From: Paenibacillus_D tarimensis_A
GTDB lineage: Bacteria > Bacillota > Bacilli > Paenibacillales > Paenibacillaceae
Assembly: GCA_041281825.1 (NCBI GenBank)
Contig: CP166298.1
Location: 1,240,001 to 1,304,000, forward strand
Length of the DNA stretch: 64,000 bases
Direction: 5' to 3'
Shown here piece by piece: positions 52,364 to 62,309 of this stretch (position 1 is the stretch's first letter; every line of letters starts with the position of its first letter). The notes beneath the pieces were generated by a model, which made no database searches, was not told where the DNA came from, and worked only from the letters and a program-made list of their open reading frames with translations. Made by a program: the position numbers and the translations under genes.

Positions 52364-53812
52364 ATGGAACAATACAACAAGAAAATGAACAGAAAAGATT
52401 TTTTGAAGGCCGGCGCTATGAGTACGGTCGCGGTGACATTAGGGGCTTCCGGTATGCTTTCGTTTGGCGGCGGCTCCGGTAAAATTTTCGCTGCGGCACA
52501 GGAAAATCCGGTCAGCGGGTTTGGCGGGTATGGTCCGCTGGTCAAGGATCCGAACGGAATTCTGGATCTCCCGAGGGGATTTCAGTACAAGATTATTTCC
52601 AGGACAGGGGACAAAATGACAAACGGCGATCTGGTCCCCGGTAATCATGACGGAATGGCAGCATTCCAAGGTCCGAACAATTCGACGATTCTTGTCCGGA
52701 ATCATGAGCTTGGCACGAATGCCGAATACCCGGTAAACGGCAAAAATCCGTGGAGCATAGGGGCTGCCGGAGGCACGACCGCTCTCGTCGTCGGGCCTGA
52801 CCGCGAAGTCGTCCGGCAATATGTTACGAATAGCGGCAACATCCGCAACTGCGCAGGCGGTCCGTCCACGTGGGGCACCTGGCTGACCTGTGAAGAGACC
52901 CGGGAGCTTGGCCATGGCTTTGTATTTGAAGTCAATCCGCATGATCCGGAAAATGAAATGTCCCGGACGCCGATCCGGGATATGGGATACTTCTCTCATG
53001 AAGCATGCAGTGTCGACCCGTCTACCGGAATCTGGTACTTAACGGAGGATAGCAATCCGAGCTTCCTCTACCGCTTTACGCCGCACGACCGCAGCCAGAA
53101 GCTGGGTTCCTTGCAGCAAGGAGGCATTCTCGAAGCTGCCGCAATTGATGAGCTGCCTTCCTATGCAGCCAGCCAATTCAATAAAGAACAAACCTTCGGC
53201 ATCGTATGGAAGCAAGTCAAGCCGGAACGCGCGAAAGAAGACGCCAAAGATATGGGCTGTATTGAATTTAGCCGGTTGGAAGGCTCATGGTTTGCGGGCG
53301 GCGCTCTCTGGTTTGACGATACAAGTGCAGGCGATAAGAGACTCGGCCGGATCTACCGCTACATCCCGTCTTCAAATACACTTGAGCTGTTCTATGAATC
53401 CTCCGATGCGAACGATTTGGAAAGTCCGGATAACATTGTCATTACGCCTTGGGGAGACTTGTGGATTGCAGAAGACGGAGGCAGCTCCGACCGCATGATT
53501 GGTCTTACGCCGGAAGGCAATGCTTACGTCTTCGCCGAGAACAGGCTGAACAATGCCGAGTTTGCCGGCCCCGCCTTTTCGCCGGACGGAAACACGCTCT
53601 TCCTGAACATGCAAAATCCAGGCTTAACATTTGCCATCTGGGGGCCGTTTGCCCGCCGCAATGCAGCACGGCAGCGCGCAATGAGTCACGCCGCTCCTCC
53701 TGCGAATTTTGCTCCCGTTGTTTCGGACAAGCTCGCCGCCTTTGCGGAAAAGGAAGGGATGTCGATCCTCGAAGCAGCCGCGCTGCACCGGCACGGAATG
53801 CCGATTGTATAG
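52364..53812 (+). CDS. PhoX-like (DUF839) secreted protein
   Basis: ATG 52364, behind TGAGGAGGAATGTAAG, gives 482 residues. The N-terminus KMNRKDFLKAGAMSTVAVTLGASG looks like a Tat signal with RK in place of RR. The DUF839/PhoX propeller follows: GNHDGMAAFQGPNNSTILVRNHE, TWGTWLTCEETRELGHGFVFEVNP, GYFSHEACSVDPSTGIWYLTED and SPDNIVITPWGDLWIAEDGG. PhoX enzymes are calcium- and iron-dependent alkaline phosphatases acting outside the cell; several members only have a predicted function. Expression under phosphate limitation is plausible, but I see no clear Pho box. Confidence 0.88.
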   Translation: MEQYNKKMNRKDFLKAGAMSTVAVTLGASGMLSFGGGSGKIFAAAQENPVSGFGGYGPLVKDPNGILDLPRGFQYKIISRTGDKMTNGDLVPGNHDGMAAFQGPNNSTILVRNHELGTNAEYPVNGKNPWSIGAAGGTTALVVGPDREVVRQYVTNSGNIRNCAGGPSTWGTWLTCEETRELGHGFVFEVNPHDPENEMSRTPIRDMGYFSHEACSVDPSTGIWYLTEDSNPSFLYRFTPHDRSQKLGSLQQGGILEAAAIDELPSYAASQFNKEQTFGIVWKQVKPERAKEDAKDMGCIEFSRLEGSWFAGGALWFDDTSAGDKRLGRIYRYIPSSNTLELFYESSDANDLESPDNIVITPWGDLWIAEDGGSSDRMIGLTPEGNAYVFAENRLNNAEFAGPAFSPDGNTLFLNMQNPGLTFAIWGPFARRNAARQRAMSHAAPPANFAPVVSDKLAAFAEKEGMSILEAAALHRHGMPIV

Positions 53813-53827
53813 CAATAGGCACAGAAA

Positions 53828-53850
53828 GAGACCCGCCATCCGGCGGGTCT
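53828..53850 (+). terminator. Terminator of the PhoX-like gene
   Basis: AGACCCGCC-ATCC-GGCGGGTCT, short T tail, 16 bp after the stop. Confidence 0.8.
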
Positions 53851-54213
53851 TAAACGTATATATATTAAAAAGGGGGGTCGCTTTATATACTACCAGCAGT
53901 ATATTAACCTAAGATGAAATTCTAATTTCAAGATTGTTACATTTTACTTACAACGGTGGATTATCAAATCTGCTTCTCTGCTTATGAAAGCCCTTTCATA
54001 TTTTTGTATGATTTTTGTGACAATTTATGGGGTAATGGAGATGCATTTAAAAATATATAATCAATATGCAACATGTCCGTCGATGCTTCAGTCTCCAGGA
54101 AATTGCCGCGGGATTAGATCAATAGAAAGGGGGAGTTAATAGAGTCGTTATCGATGGAAGTTCTTTCGTTGAACTCATTTCACAAGGAATAAAATAAGAA
54201 CGGAGGTTATGTC
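53851..54213. other. AT-rich intergenic region before the cellulase gene
   Basis: About 360 bp with no gene. It presumably holds the cellulase promoter; no clear -35/-10 pair or CRE-like operator is seen. Confidence 0.4.
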
Positions 54214-55824
54214 ATGTTGTCAAAAGCTAAGTCGTTCAGCGTCTATCTGTTATCCATGGTATTGGTGTTTACAACGGTTATTTCCGCTTGGAGTCCGGTA
54301 GTTTCAGCTGCAGAAACTGCTGATTTCACACAATTGAATGCTTCACAAATTGTTTTTGAAATGGGCGCGGGCTGGAATCTGGGAAACCAGCTTGAAGCCA
54401 GTACTAACGGTACACCGAGCGAAACGGCGTGGGGCAATCCTGCTGTAACACAGGCTCTCATTCAAAAGGTAAAGGCGGCAGGGTTTAAAACAATCCGCAT
54501 TCCTGTTTCGTATTTGAATTATATTGGGAGCGCACCGAATTATACGATTAATTCTACATGGCTGAACAGAATTAAAACAGTCGTTGACTACGCCTATAAC
54601 GAGGGCTTGTATGTTATCATCAACATTCATGGAGACGGTTACAATTCAGTTGCCGGCTCTTGGCTGCTAGTCAATTCAAGCGATCAAACAACGATTCGAG
54701 CCAAATACCAAAAAGTCTGGCAGCAGATCGCTGGTACGTTTGTCAACTATGACGAGCGTTTGATCTTCGAGTCAATGAACGAAGTATTTGACGGTACTTA
54801 CGGTACCCCTAACACCGCATACTATTCAAATCTTAATGCTTATAATCAAATTTTTGTAGATACCGTAAGACAAACCGGAGGAAACAATGCTGCAAGATGG
54901 CTTCTTATTCCCGGCTGGAATACGAACATCGACTATACAGTAGGTAATTATGGCTTTGTGCTTCCTACAGACAATAATAGATCGTCTACAATTCCGAGTT
55001 CTGAAAAGAGAATCATGATATCCGTTCATTATTACTCGCCTTGGGACTTCGCTGGTGAGGAAACCGGCACCATAACCCAATGGGGAGCGACAGCCGCCAA
55101 CACTTCGAAAAAATCAACCTGGGGACAGGAAGATTATTTGGATGCGCAACTGAAGTCCACGTATGATAAATTCGCAACACAAGGATATCCTGTGGTCATT
55201 GGTGAATACGGTTCCATAGATAAAACCGCCTTTGATTCAACGAATAACACTTATCGTGCGGCATTCGCCAAAGCTGTAAGCGGGGCTGCCAGGAAATACG
55301 GTGCTGTACCTATTATTTGGGATAATGGGCACAACGGACAATATGGTTTTGGATTGTTTAATAGATCTACCAATGCGATCACTCAGCAGGGAATTATTGA
55401 TGCGATCATGAGTGTTATGAACACGCATAAAATGAAGAATGTGACTACAGGTTTATATATTGACGGCATGGGCCGTACTACAAACGGCTCAAATGCAGGC
55501 CAATGGAGCCCCGGCACCAGTAACAACCAACGATGGGTGATGGAATTCTACGGAGGCTACTACAAAATAAAAAATGTCGCTACAGGTTTGTACCTCGACG
55601 GTATGGGCCGTACCACAAGCGGCTCGATTTGCGGGCAATGGAGCAACAGTAACAGTAACAACCAGCGGTGGATGTTGGAACCATACGGGAGTAATTACAG
55701 GATAAAGAATGTTGCTACCGGTCTTTATTTGGATGGCGGCGGCAATACGACAAACGGCTCCGACTTGAAATTGTGGAGCAGCAACGCCAGTACTAACCTG
55801 CAGTGGCAGTTTGTTAATCCTTAA
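54214..55824 (+). CDS. Secreted GH5 endoglucanase with C-terminal ricin-type domain
   Basis: 536 residues from ATG behind CGGAGGTTATGTC. Signal peptide about 1-31 (YLLSMVLVFTTVISAWSPVVSAAE). GH5 catalytic domain about 45-405: MGAGWNLGNQLEA, IRIPVSY, the acid/base Glu in ESMNEVFD (about 188) and the nucleophile Glu in VIGEYGS (about 330). The last 125 residues are three repeats of TGLY(I/L)DGMGRTT...QRW, a beta-trefoil ricin-B/CBM13-type module. It hydrolyses cellulose or another beta-glucan outside the cell. Confidence 0.94.
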   Translation: MLSKAKSFSVYLLSMVLVFTTVISAWSPVVSAAETADFTQLNASQIVFEMGAGWNLGNQLEASTNGTPSETAWGNPAVTQALIQKVKAAGFKTIRIPVSYLNYIGSAPNYTINSTWLNRIKTVVDYAYNEGLYVIINIHGDGYNSVAGSWLLVNSSDQTTIRAKYQKVWQQIAGTFVNYDERLIFESMNEVFDGTYGTPNTAYYSNLNAYNQIFVDTVRQTGGNNAARWLLIPGWNTNIDYTVGNYGFVLPTDNNRSSTIPSSEKRIMISVHYYSPWDFAGEETGTITQWGATAANTSKKSTWGQEDYLDAQLKSTYDKFATQGYPVVIGEYGSIDKTAFDSTNNTYRAAFAKAVSGAARKYGAVPIIWDNGHNGQYGFGLFNRSTNAITQQGIIDAIMSVMNTHKMKNVTTGLYIDGMGRTTNGSNAGQWSPGTSNNQRWVMEFYGGYYKIKNVATGLYLDGMGRTTSGSICGQWSNSNSNNQRWMLEPYGSNYRIKNVATGLYLDGGGNTTNGSDLKLWSSNASTNLQWQFVNP

Positions 55825-55857
55825 GAGAGACTATGCTTACCATACGATTACATGAAA

Positions 55858-55884
55858 GGACCGTCCGTGAGGACGGTTTTTTTA
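55858..55884 (+). terminator. Terminator of the GH5 gene
   Basis: ACCGTCC-GTGA-GGACGGT followed by a run of seven T residues. Confidence 0.92.
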
Positions 55885-56089
55885 AAAGATAAGAAAGTAT
55901 AAGTTTCACTCTTATACAAGCTTATCTTTCATCGCGAAACGATGCTGTCCCGATAAAGGACGGCGACAGCCGTTTCTGCTTGTATGACCGACCGACGTCA
56001 GATACAGCATTGCAAATTATGATATAGCTATATTATTGTTATGGAAACATGCATTCTGTGAATTAATAGTCTTGAATAGAGGTGCGGCT

Positions 56090-56797
56090 ATGCAAAAGAT
56101 TATGATTGTGGAGGATGACCCGAAAATTGCGGAGTATTTGCAATCCTATATCCATAATTACGGCTTCCAGGCAGTCAAAGTGACCGAATTTCATGCCGTT
56201 ATGGACGCCTTCCATGAACATTCGCCCGATCTGGTGCTGCTTGATATTAATCTGCCGAGTTATGACGGCTATTATTGGTGCAGGCAAATTCGCAAGGTGT
56301 CGATTTGCCCGGTTATTTTTATTTCGGCAAGAGTCGGAGAAATGGATCAGGTCATGGCATTGGAAAATGGCGGTGACGACTTTATTACGAAGCCTTTTTC
56401 TCCGGAAGTCGTGATGGCAAAAATCCGCAGCCAGCTTCGCCGCGCATATGGAGAATATGCGTCGCAGGCAGTGGAGAGAGTACTGGAACGGGAGGGGTTG
56501 AAGCTATTTCCGGAAAGGCTGGAAATGAGCTTTGATCCCAAAACGGTGTCGTTATCGAAGAAGGAATCCGATATTATTGAAACCTTGATGGAACGCTATC
56601 CGCGCGTGGCCGGCCGCGAAGATCTTCTGGAGAAGCTATGGGACGACCAGGTTTATGTGGATGAAAATACGTTGAACGTAAATATTACTAGGGTCAGAAA
56701 GAAGTTTCAGCAGCTCGGAATCGACGATGCGGTGGAAACGGTCCGCGGCACAGGATACCGGTTGAATATCACTTGGAAACTTGAGGGAGAGAGATGA
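56090..56797 (+). CDS. OmpR-family response regulator of a BceRS-type system
   Basis: ATG 56090, behind AGAGGTGCGGCT, gives 235 residues; an upstream open frame has no ribosome site. Receiver domain with D52 (LVLLDINLPSYDG) and K about 102 (FITKPF), followed by a winged-helix DNA-binding domain ending VRGTGYRLNI. In Bce systems it activates the neighbouring transporter genes when a peptide antibiotic such as bacitracin is present. The stop overlaps the sensor start (ATGA). Confidence 0.94.
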   Translation: MQKIMIVEDDPKIAEYLQSYIHNYGFQAVKVTEFHAVMDAFHEHSPDLVLLDINLPSYDGYYWCRQIRKVSICPVIFISARVGEMDQVMALENGGDDFITKPFSPEVVMAKIRSQLRRAYGEYASQAVERVLEREGLKLFPERLEMSFDPKTVSLSKKESDIIETLMERYPRVAGREDLLEKLWDDQVYVDENTLNVNITRVRKKFQQLGIDDAVETVRGTGYRLNITWKLEGER

Positions 56798-57789
56798 AGC
56801 TATTTTTAAGAGAGCACGCCTTGTTAGTTGCAGTTCAGGCGGTGCAGTTTTTTGTCGTACTGTCCATTTATTGGCTCGATGGCTATCGCTCCATTCTCCC
56901 GGCACTCTACGCGGCTTTCCTAGGCTTCTTCTTTCTTGCGTGCTATCTTTCCTACCATTATGTCAGCCGCCGCAGGTTCTACAAGCGTCTCGGCAAACCG
57001 CTGGATTCACTGGATGACTCCTTGCAAAGGACGGAGCGTGCCCCCGTGTCGGCGGCGCTTGATCAGCTGTTGCGGGATCAATACAGGTTTTATAAGAATC
57101 AGATCAAAACGCTGGAACATCAGCAGGAGCAGCATTTAAAGTTTATGGATCAATGGGTGCATCAGATGAAAACGCCTCTGTCGGTCATTGAGCTTACAGC
57201 GCAAAATCTGGATGAACCCGATTCGTCCAATATTCGGGAAGAGACGAATCGAATGAAAACAGGATTGAACACGATTCTTTATATGGCAAGACTTCGATCG
57301 ATCGAACAGGATTTTCATATCAAGCCTGTACTTTTGTCCAAAATCGTACATGAGGTTAACAGAGAGAATAAACGCTTTTACATCAGAAACAAAGTATTTC
57401 CGAAGCTGGTGGAAGAGAAGGAAGGGATTACGGTGGAAACAGATGAAAAATGGCTGTTTTTCATGCTGTCCCAGCTGATCCATAATGCAGTCAAGTATTC
57501 GTCCGGAAAAAGCAGCAGCATCATCGTGTCCGTCTGTGAAAAGGCCGGAGAAGCGGTACTGGACGTAAGAGACTTTGGCGTCGGCATTCCCGAAACGGAC
57601 AAGCGGAGGGTGTTTGACCCTTTTTATACGGGTGAAAACGGGCGCATCTTTCGAGAATCAACCGGAATGGGGCTTTATTTGACAAAGGAGGCGGCCCTTT
57701 ATCTCGGGCACCGGATCGAGTTGGATTCGGAGGTCGGCAGAGGAACGGCAATCCGGCTTATTTTCCCCCGGACTCAAAACCTTAGGTAG
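56794..57789 (+). CDS. BceS-type intramembrane-sensing histidine kinase, 3' end altered by IS
   Basis: 331 residues; two membrane helices (about 12-28 and 35-55) with almost no extracellular loop, as in BceS, then the H-box FMDQWVHQMKTPLS (H123) and the ATPase with N-box LIHNAVKYS, DFGVGIP and GMGLYLTKEAA. Codons after AACCTT were replaced when the IS256-family element inserted: the product now ends NLR, whereas the sequence past the element would have read NLTSV. The kinase should still work, since only three residues changed. Confidence 0.92.
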   Translation: MKLFLREHALLVAVQAVQFFVVLSIYWLDGYRSILPALYAAFLGFFFLACYLSYHYVSRRRFYKRLGKPLDSLDDSLQRTERAPVSAALDQLLRDQYRFYKNQIKTLEHQQEQHLKFMDQWVHQMKTPLSVIELTAQNLDEPDSSNIREETNRMKTGLNTILYMARLRSIEQDFHIKPVLLSKIVHEVNRENKRFYIRNKVFPKLVEEKEGITVETDEKWLFFMLSQLIHNAVKYSSGKSSSIIVSVCEKAGEAVLDVRDFGVGIPETDKRRVFDPFYTGENGRIFRESTGMGLYLTKEAALYLGHRIELDSEVGRGTAIRLIFPRTQNLR

Positions 57790-57851
57790 TGTCAAGATGT
57801 TTGTGTAAGTGGGTAGGGTATCCATCGGTACGATGGATGAAATTGTTTGTT

Positions 57852-57915
57852 GGTGGTTTGGTGGAGGACGTAGCCCAAGCGACAGCGCAGGGTACCCGTC
57901 CTCCACCAAACCACC
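57852..57915. repeat. 19-bp perfect inverted repeat inside the IS
   Basis: Arms 57852-57870 and 57897-57915 are exact complements, with a 26-base loop. It lies beyond the transposase stop, between the gene and the left IS end. Confidence 0.88.
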
Positions 57916-58034
57916 CGCCCGGGATAACGGACAAACGGCTAAGATTGAATCTTCTGACGATTGTTTTTGGTGGATGGGTGTAGCTCAAGCGAAGCGCGAG
58001 AGCTGGTTTTTATTTCCTCCACTGATGCCAGTAT

Positions 58035-59240
58035 CTACAAGGAGACGTTAATCTCCTTCAGACCGGATGGATTGGGATATTTCTCAGCGTACATTTTCTC
58101 CAGTGCGTCCTTTGTGTCTCGATCAACAAAGCCGCGTATTGCACGTCCGCACCATTTTTCATTGTAGTCTATTGCCTGCAGGTAGATGATCTTTTCAGCT
58201 GCCTCAATGTTCGTTAAACTGTTCATGGGCTTGAGCCGTTTACGCAGTTCTTTATTCATACGCTCGATCGGGTTCGATGTGTAAATGGCTGGCCAAATGA
58301 GTGGCGGGTACTGATAGAAGGTAAGTAATGTCGGAAGCTGATCCTCCCACGATTTGACCTCCTTCGGGTATCGTTTCTGCCATTTGTCTTTGAAGCCATC
58401 AAATACAGCTCGGGCCACATCACCGTCAGGTGCACTATAGACTTCTTTGAGATCACCTAAAAACTCGGTCTTGTCTTGTACGCGAATCTTTGGGAAGGTG
58501 TTACGTACTTTGTGCACGATACAAGGCTGCACATCGGCCTTGGGGTAAACCTCACGGAACGCCTCTTCTAGCCCTGGGAGGCCGTCGAAGACCCCAAGGA
58601 GCACCTCTGTGGCGCCGCGGCGGTAAAGATCACGAAGTACTTCCCGCCACCCGTTCGAGCTCTCATGTCCGCCCACATAAAAGCCAAGAATTTGACGATA
58701 GCCTTTTTCGTCAATACCCATGGCAAGGTAGACCGCTTCACTGCTGACTGTATTACGCTTCAGTTTCACATATAAACCATCCAAATAGATGACGGAATAC
58801 CGGCGCTCGAGAGGGCGGTTTTGCCATTGTTCAATGTCCTCCATCACCGTCTGGGTGATGTTGCTGATCGTGGTCGGAGAGTACTGAGTACCGAACATAC
58901 ACTCAATAAACTTGGCTACCTCTCGCGTGCTCATACCACCTTTGTACATGTGGATGATCGCTTCCTCCAGCCAACCTTCTCGGCGTTGGTAAGGTTCAAA
59001 GAGCTGCGTTTGAAACTCTCCGTTTCGGTCGCGCGGTACTTTGAGATCATTGATCTTGCCATGTCGGGTCTCAAATGTACGTTCGTAGTATCCGTTACGG
59101 CTGTTACGTTGGCCTTCATGTTCCACCTGCATGAAATTCTTGATTTCTTCCCGCAGAAGCAATTCAAGTTTTTCTTTCACCAATGTAGTTACAGTATTTT
59201 CCAGTAGATCATTGAACAGGTTTTCGGGTAAAGTAGTCAT
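58035..59240 (-). CDS. IS256-family (Mutator) DDE transposase
   Basis: 401 residues from ATG 59240 behind AAAGGACCCTACTC. The family signature is present: YLDGLYVKLKR (first Asp), GVFDGLPGLEEAFREVYPKADVQPCIVHKVRN (second Asp and the C/H pair) and YTSNPIERMNKELRKR (Glu). The gene has no break, so the transposase is likely active. Length is normal for the family. Confidence 0.95.
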   Translation of the reverse strand: MTTLPENLFNDLLENTVTTLVKEKLELLLREEIKNFMQVEHEGQRNSRNGYYERTFETRHGKINDLKVPRDRNGEFQTQLFEPYQRREGWLEEAIIHMYKGGMSTREVAKFIECMFGTQYSPTTISNITQTVMEDIEQWQNRPLERRYSVIYLDGLYVKLKRNTVSSEAVYLAMGIDEKGYRQILGFYVGGHESSNGWREVLRDLYRRGATEVLLGVFDGLPGLEEAFREVYPKADVQPCIVHKVRNTFPKIRVQDKTEFLGDLKEVYSAPDGDVARAVFDGFKDKWQKRYPKEVKSWEDQLPTLLTFYQYPPLIWPAIYTSNPIERMNKELRKRLKPMNSLTNIEAAEKIIYLQAIDYNEKWCGRAIRGFVDRDTKDALEKMYAEKYPNPSGLKEINVSL

Positions 59241-59455
59241 TGAGTAGGGTCCTTTCTTGGTGACTTTCGCAATCCCGAGGATACCCTACTTTTTTTTGTT
59301 CTGGCTAGACACCAGATGTTGGTACACAAACAATTTTACTTCATCAAACCTTACATCCGTGTAAGGCAATTGAAAGAATAATCGATAGATAAAGTACGCG
59401 GGGCAGCGGTATGCTAACTGCAGATCATAAACATAAACCGAGAGGAGTTCTTGTG

Positions 59456-60220
59456 ATGCTGACTGTCAAACAAGTGAGCAAAATATACGAAGGGAAGATC
59501 ACTCACCGCGCCTTAACGGATATCGATTTAACGATTCATAACGGTGAATTTGTCGGAGTGATGGGTCCGTCCGGAAGCGGAAAAACAACCTTGCTCAATA
59601 TCATTGCGACGATTGACGAACCGACAACTGGGGAGGTCATCATCAACGGAAAAAACCCCCACCGTCTAAAGAAAGACGAGCTGGCCAAGTTTCGCCGCCG
59701 CGAATTGGGATTCGTGTTTCAGGATTTCAATTTGCTCCACACCTTGACGGTGGAAGAGAACATCGTGCTGCCGTTAACATTGGATGGCAGTAACGTGGCG
59801 GAGATGAAGCAAAAAGCGCATGCGATCGCTGATAAGCTTGGAATTACGGAAATCATGAAAAAACGTACGTATGAAATTTCCGGCGGACAAGCGCAAAGAA
59901 CGGCTGTTGCCAGAGCGATGATTCATGCTCCGAAGCTGCTGCTTGCCGATGAACCGACCGGAAATCTGGATTCCAAGTCCTCCAAGGATGTTATGGAGAT
60001 GCTTGAATCCATCAATCGGAATGAGCATACGACCATGATGCTTGTAACCCACGATCCTCTGGCGGCCAGCTATTGCAACCGGGTCGTGTTTATTCGCGAT
60101 GGAAGGTTGTATTCGGAAATCCATAGAGGCGACAATCGCAGGGCTTTCTTCCAAAGAATTATCGATACGTTATCGTTATTGGGAGGGGACGTAAATGACC
60201 TTTCGACAATTCGCGTTTAA
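59456..60220 (+). CDS. BceA-type ABC transporter ATPase
   Basis: ATG 59456, behind GAGAGGAGTTCTTGTG, gives 254 residues. Walker A MGPSGSGKTTLLN, Q-loop VFQDFNLL, signature ISGGQAQRTAVARAM, Walker B LLLADEPTGNLDS and H-loop VTHD are all present. It pairs with the large permease overlapping its end by 26 bp and belongs to the peptide-antibiotic resistance group (MacB/BceA). The IS now separates it from the regulator genes. Confidence 0.95.
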   Translation: MLTVKQVSKIYEGKITHRALTDIDLTIHNGEFVGVMGPSGSGKTTLLNIIATIDEPTTGEVIINGKNPHRLKKDELAKFRRRELGFVFQDFNLLHTLTVEENIVLPLTLDGSNVAEMKQKAHAIADKLGITEIMKKRTYEISGGQAQRTAVARAMIHAPKLLLADEPTGNLDSKSSKDVMEMLESINRNEHTTMMLVTHDPLAASYCNRVVFIRDGRLYSEIHRGDNRRAFFQRIIDTLSLLGGDVNDLSTIRV

Positions 60221-62057
60221 TAACGTCACCCGCAATAAAAGGCTGTACGCCGCTTATTTCATAAGCAGCATGTTCACGGTCATGGTATTTTTTACGTTTG
60301 CCATCTTTGCGTTTCACCCTGCGTTAAGCGGCGATGAGATGAATCGCAACGTTACGCAAGGGATGAACATTGCGGCAGGAATAATATTCGTTTTTTCCTT
60401 TTTCTTTATTCTGTATTCAATGAGCTCCTTCTTGCAGTCGCGAAAGAAAGAGTTCGGATTACTGATGATCCATGGGATGACGATGAAGCAAATCCGTTCA
60501 ATGGTGTTTCTGGAAAACATGATCATCGGTTTTTTTGCCACATTGGGCGGCATCGTGCTTGGTTTAGTCTTTGCCAAGGGAATTTTGCTGCTGGCCGAAA
60601 ATGTGCTGATCATCGAAAATCGATTGAATTTCTATATCCCGATTCATGCGGTTGTTTTAACCTTTTCTTCCTTTATCGTCTTATTTTTCATTATTTCATT
60701 GTTTGTTTCCTATGTGCTGCGAAGCGGAAAGCTGATTGACTTGCTCAAAGGGGACCGGAAGTCCAAAGGGGAACCGAAGGCAAATATGTTTTTAACCGTT
60801 ATGGCGGCTGCCTTGCTTGGCGGAGGCTATACAGTCGCTTTAATTGTGAAGGGAATGGGTGTAATTGTCGCAATGCTGCCGGTCGTTGTTATGGTAATCA
60901 TCGGCACGTATCTGTTATTCACACAATTAAGCGTCTTTTTGATACGGCAGTTAAAGAAAAGGGAGGCTTTGTTTTGGCGTAAAACAAATATGATTTTGTT
61001 CTCCGATCTCTCCTATCGGATGAAAGATAACGCCAGAACGTTCTTTCTCGTAGCCGTCATTTCAACGGTGGCATTCAGTGCGATCGGGACATTGTATGGA
61101 TTTCAAACAATGCTGACCGCAGTGACTAAAGCATCCAACCCGAACACGTTCACTTATTATGCGAATGCAAATGAAGAGCAGAATGTGGCATTGATTAACG
61201 AGACATTGCAGGAAGAGCATATTAATACAGACAAAGCGCACGCTGTTCTTCGTTATTTTGAATTAGGGAATGACAGAGTGCTTATCGCAAAGCAATCCGA
61301 TTATAACCGTTTTGCGGAACTGATCGGGGAACGTACGATCCAGGTTAAGGACGGACAAGCGTTTGTTATCAAATTTGAAGGAAGGCCGCTTGTGCAAGCA
61401 AAAGAGCCGCCGAACGAAACGATTGAGCTGAAGTCAGGCGCCGTCTTGCGTCCGAACGAAATCAAGTATTCAAGAGCATTGCCTTCGACGGATGATTATT
61501 ATGTCGTCTCAGACAAAGATTACGAAGCCCTCTCTGCCCCGGTTTATGAAGTAGGCTTTTATGCATGGCAGTCGACGGACGGGAAGCAGAGCGTTCTGGC
61601 GGCTGCGGAAAAACTGTATGAGAAGCTGCCTCACCAAGTTCATGCCGTCCAATATGATATCTACCAGACCAATAAAAATTATGGACCGATTATGTTTGTC
61701 GGATTGTTTATCGGAGCTGTTTTTTTCGTGTCGGCCGGAAGCTTCCTTTATTTCCGTCTGTACATGGATGTAGATGGGGATAAGCGGAAATTCATGACGA
61801 TTGCGAGAATGGGCTTAAGCGAAAAAGAACTGGAACAGGTACTGAACAGGCAAACGGCGATCCTGTTCTTCGCACCGATCATCCTCGCGCTCATACATGG
61901 GGCGGTGGCATTGACTGCTCTATCCCGCCTTTTCTTTTATGATCTGGCCAAGGAATCCGCGATTGTGCTTAGCGTTTTCCTGGCAATACAAATCATTTAC
62001 TTTTTCATTGTACGATTTTTCTATTCGAAGCAGATTAAAGCTGCGATCAATTTGTAA
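60195..62057 (+). CDS. BceB-type ABC transporter permease
   Basis: 620 residues from ATG behind GGGAGGGGACGTAA. Ten membrane segments are visible in the BceB pattern (1+3+... with FtsX-like domains), with a large extracellular domain at about 310-510 between the middle segments, which senses the antibiotic and contacts the BceS kinase. Together with the ATPase it should remove bacitracin-like or lantibiotic peptides from their target. A terminator follows. Confidence 0.93.
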   Translation: MTFRQFAFNNVTRNKRLYAAYFISSMFTVMVFFTFAIFAFHPALSGDEMNRNVTQGMNIAAGIIFVFSFFFILYSMSSFLQSRKKEFGLLMIHGMTMKQIRSMVFLENMIIGFFATLGGIVLGLVFAKGILLLAENVLIIENRLNFYIPIHAVVLTFSSFIVLFFIISLFVSYVLRSGKLIDLLKGDRKSKGEPKANMFLTVMAAALLGGGYTVALIVKGMGVIVAMLPVVVMVIIGTYLLFTQLSVFLIRQLKKREALFWRKTNMILFSDLSYRMKDNARTFFLVAVISTVAFSAIGTLYGFQTMLTAVTKASNPNTFTYYANANEEQNVALINETLQEEHINTDKAHAVLRYFELGNDRVLIAKQSDYNRFAELIGERTIQVKDGQAFVIKFEGRPLVQAKEPPNETIELKSGAVLRPNEIKYSRALPSTDDYYVVSDKDYEALSAPVYEVGFYAWQSTDGKQSVLAAAEKLYEKLPHQVHAVQYDIYQTNKNYGPIMFVGLFIGAVFFVSAGSFLYFRLYMDVDGDKRKFMTIARMGLSEKELEQVLNRQTAILFFAPIILALIHGAVALTALSRLFFYDLAKESAIVLSVFLAIQIIYFFIVRFFYSKQIKAAINL

Positions 62058-62068
62058 TCTTACTTTGA

Positions 62069-62106
62069 AGGGTTCCGAGAGCAGAGAAATTTGCTCCGGA
62101 ACCCTT
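62069..62106 (+). terminator. Terminator of the transporter operon
   Basis: GGGTTCCG and CGGAACCC with inner GAGCA/TGCTC pairing, followed by TTTTC. Confidence 0.85.
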
Positions 62107-62309
62107 TTCATCATTTCTATGAACAAGCCCAGCTAGTTATGATAGTGAAGGTTCCAGCTGCACAATTGCGACATGTTTGCAATCATTGTGTCGCGTTGAA
62201 CGATTCATGAACCTTTATCCGCCCTATATAATAAGAGCCAGCAGCCGGCCATTTATGTGATAACACCTATCAAACCAAACCTTTTTATTCAGATTAGGAG
62301 AGTAATAAA

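Larger units (their letters stand above)
57785..59345. mobile_element. IS256-family insertion sequence in the 3' end of the sensor-kinase gene
   Basis: The element is flanked by an 8-bp direct repeat AAACCTTA (57777-57784 and 59346-59353), the usual target duplication of this family. Its ends are imperfect inverted repeats with the shared core TGTTTGTGTA (57798-57807 and the complement at 59323-59332). The single transposase gene reads leftward, against the bce-type operon. Confidence 0.92.
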
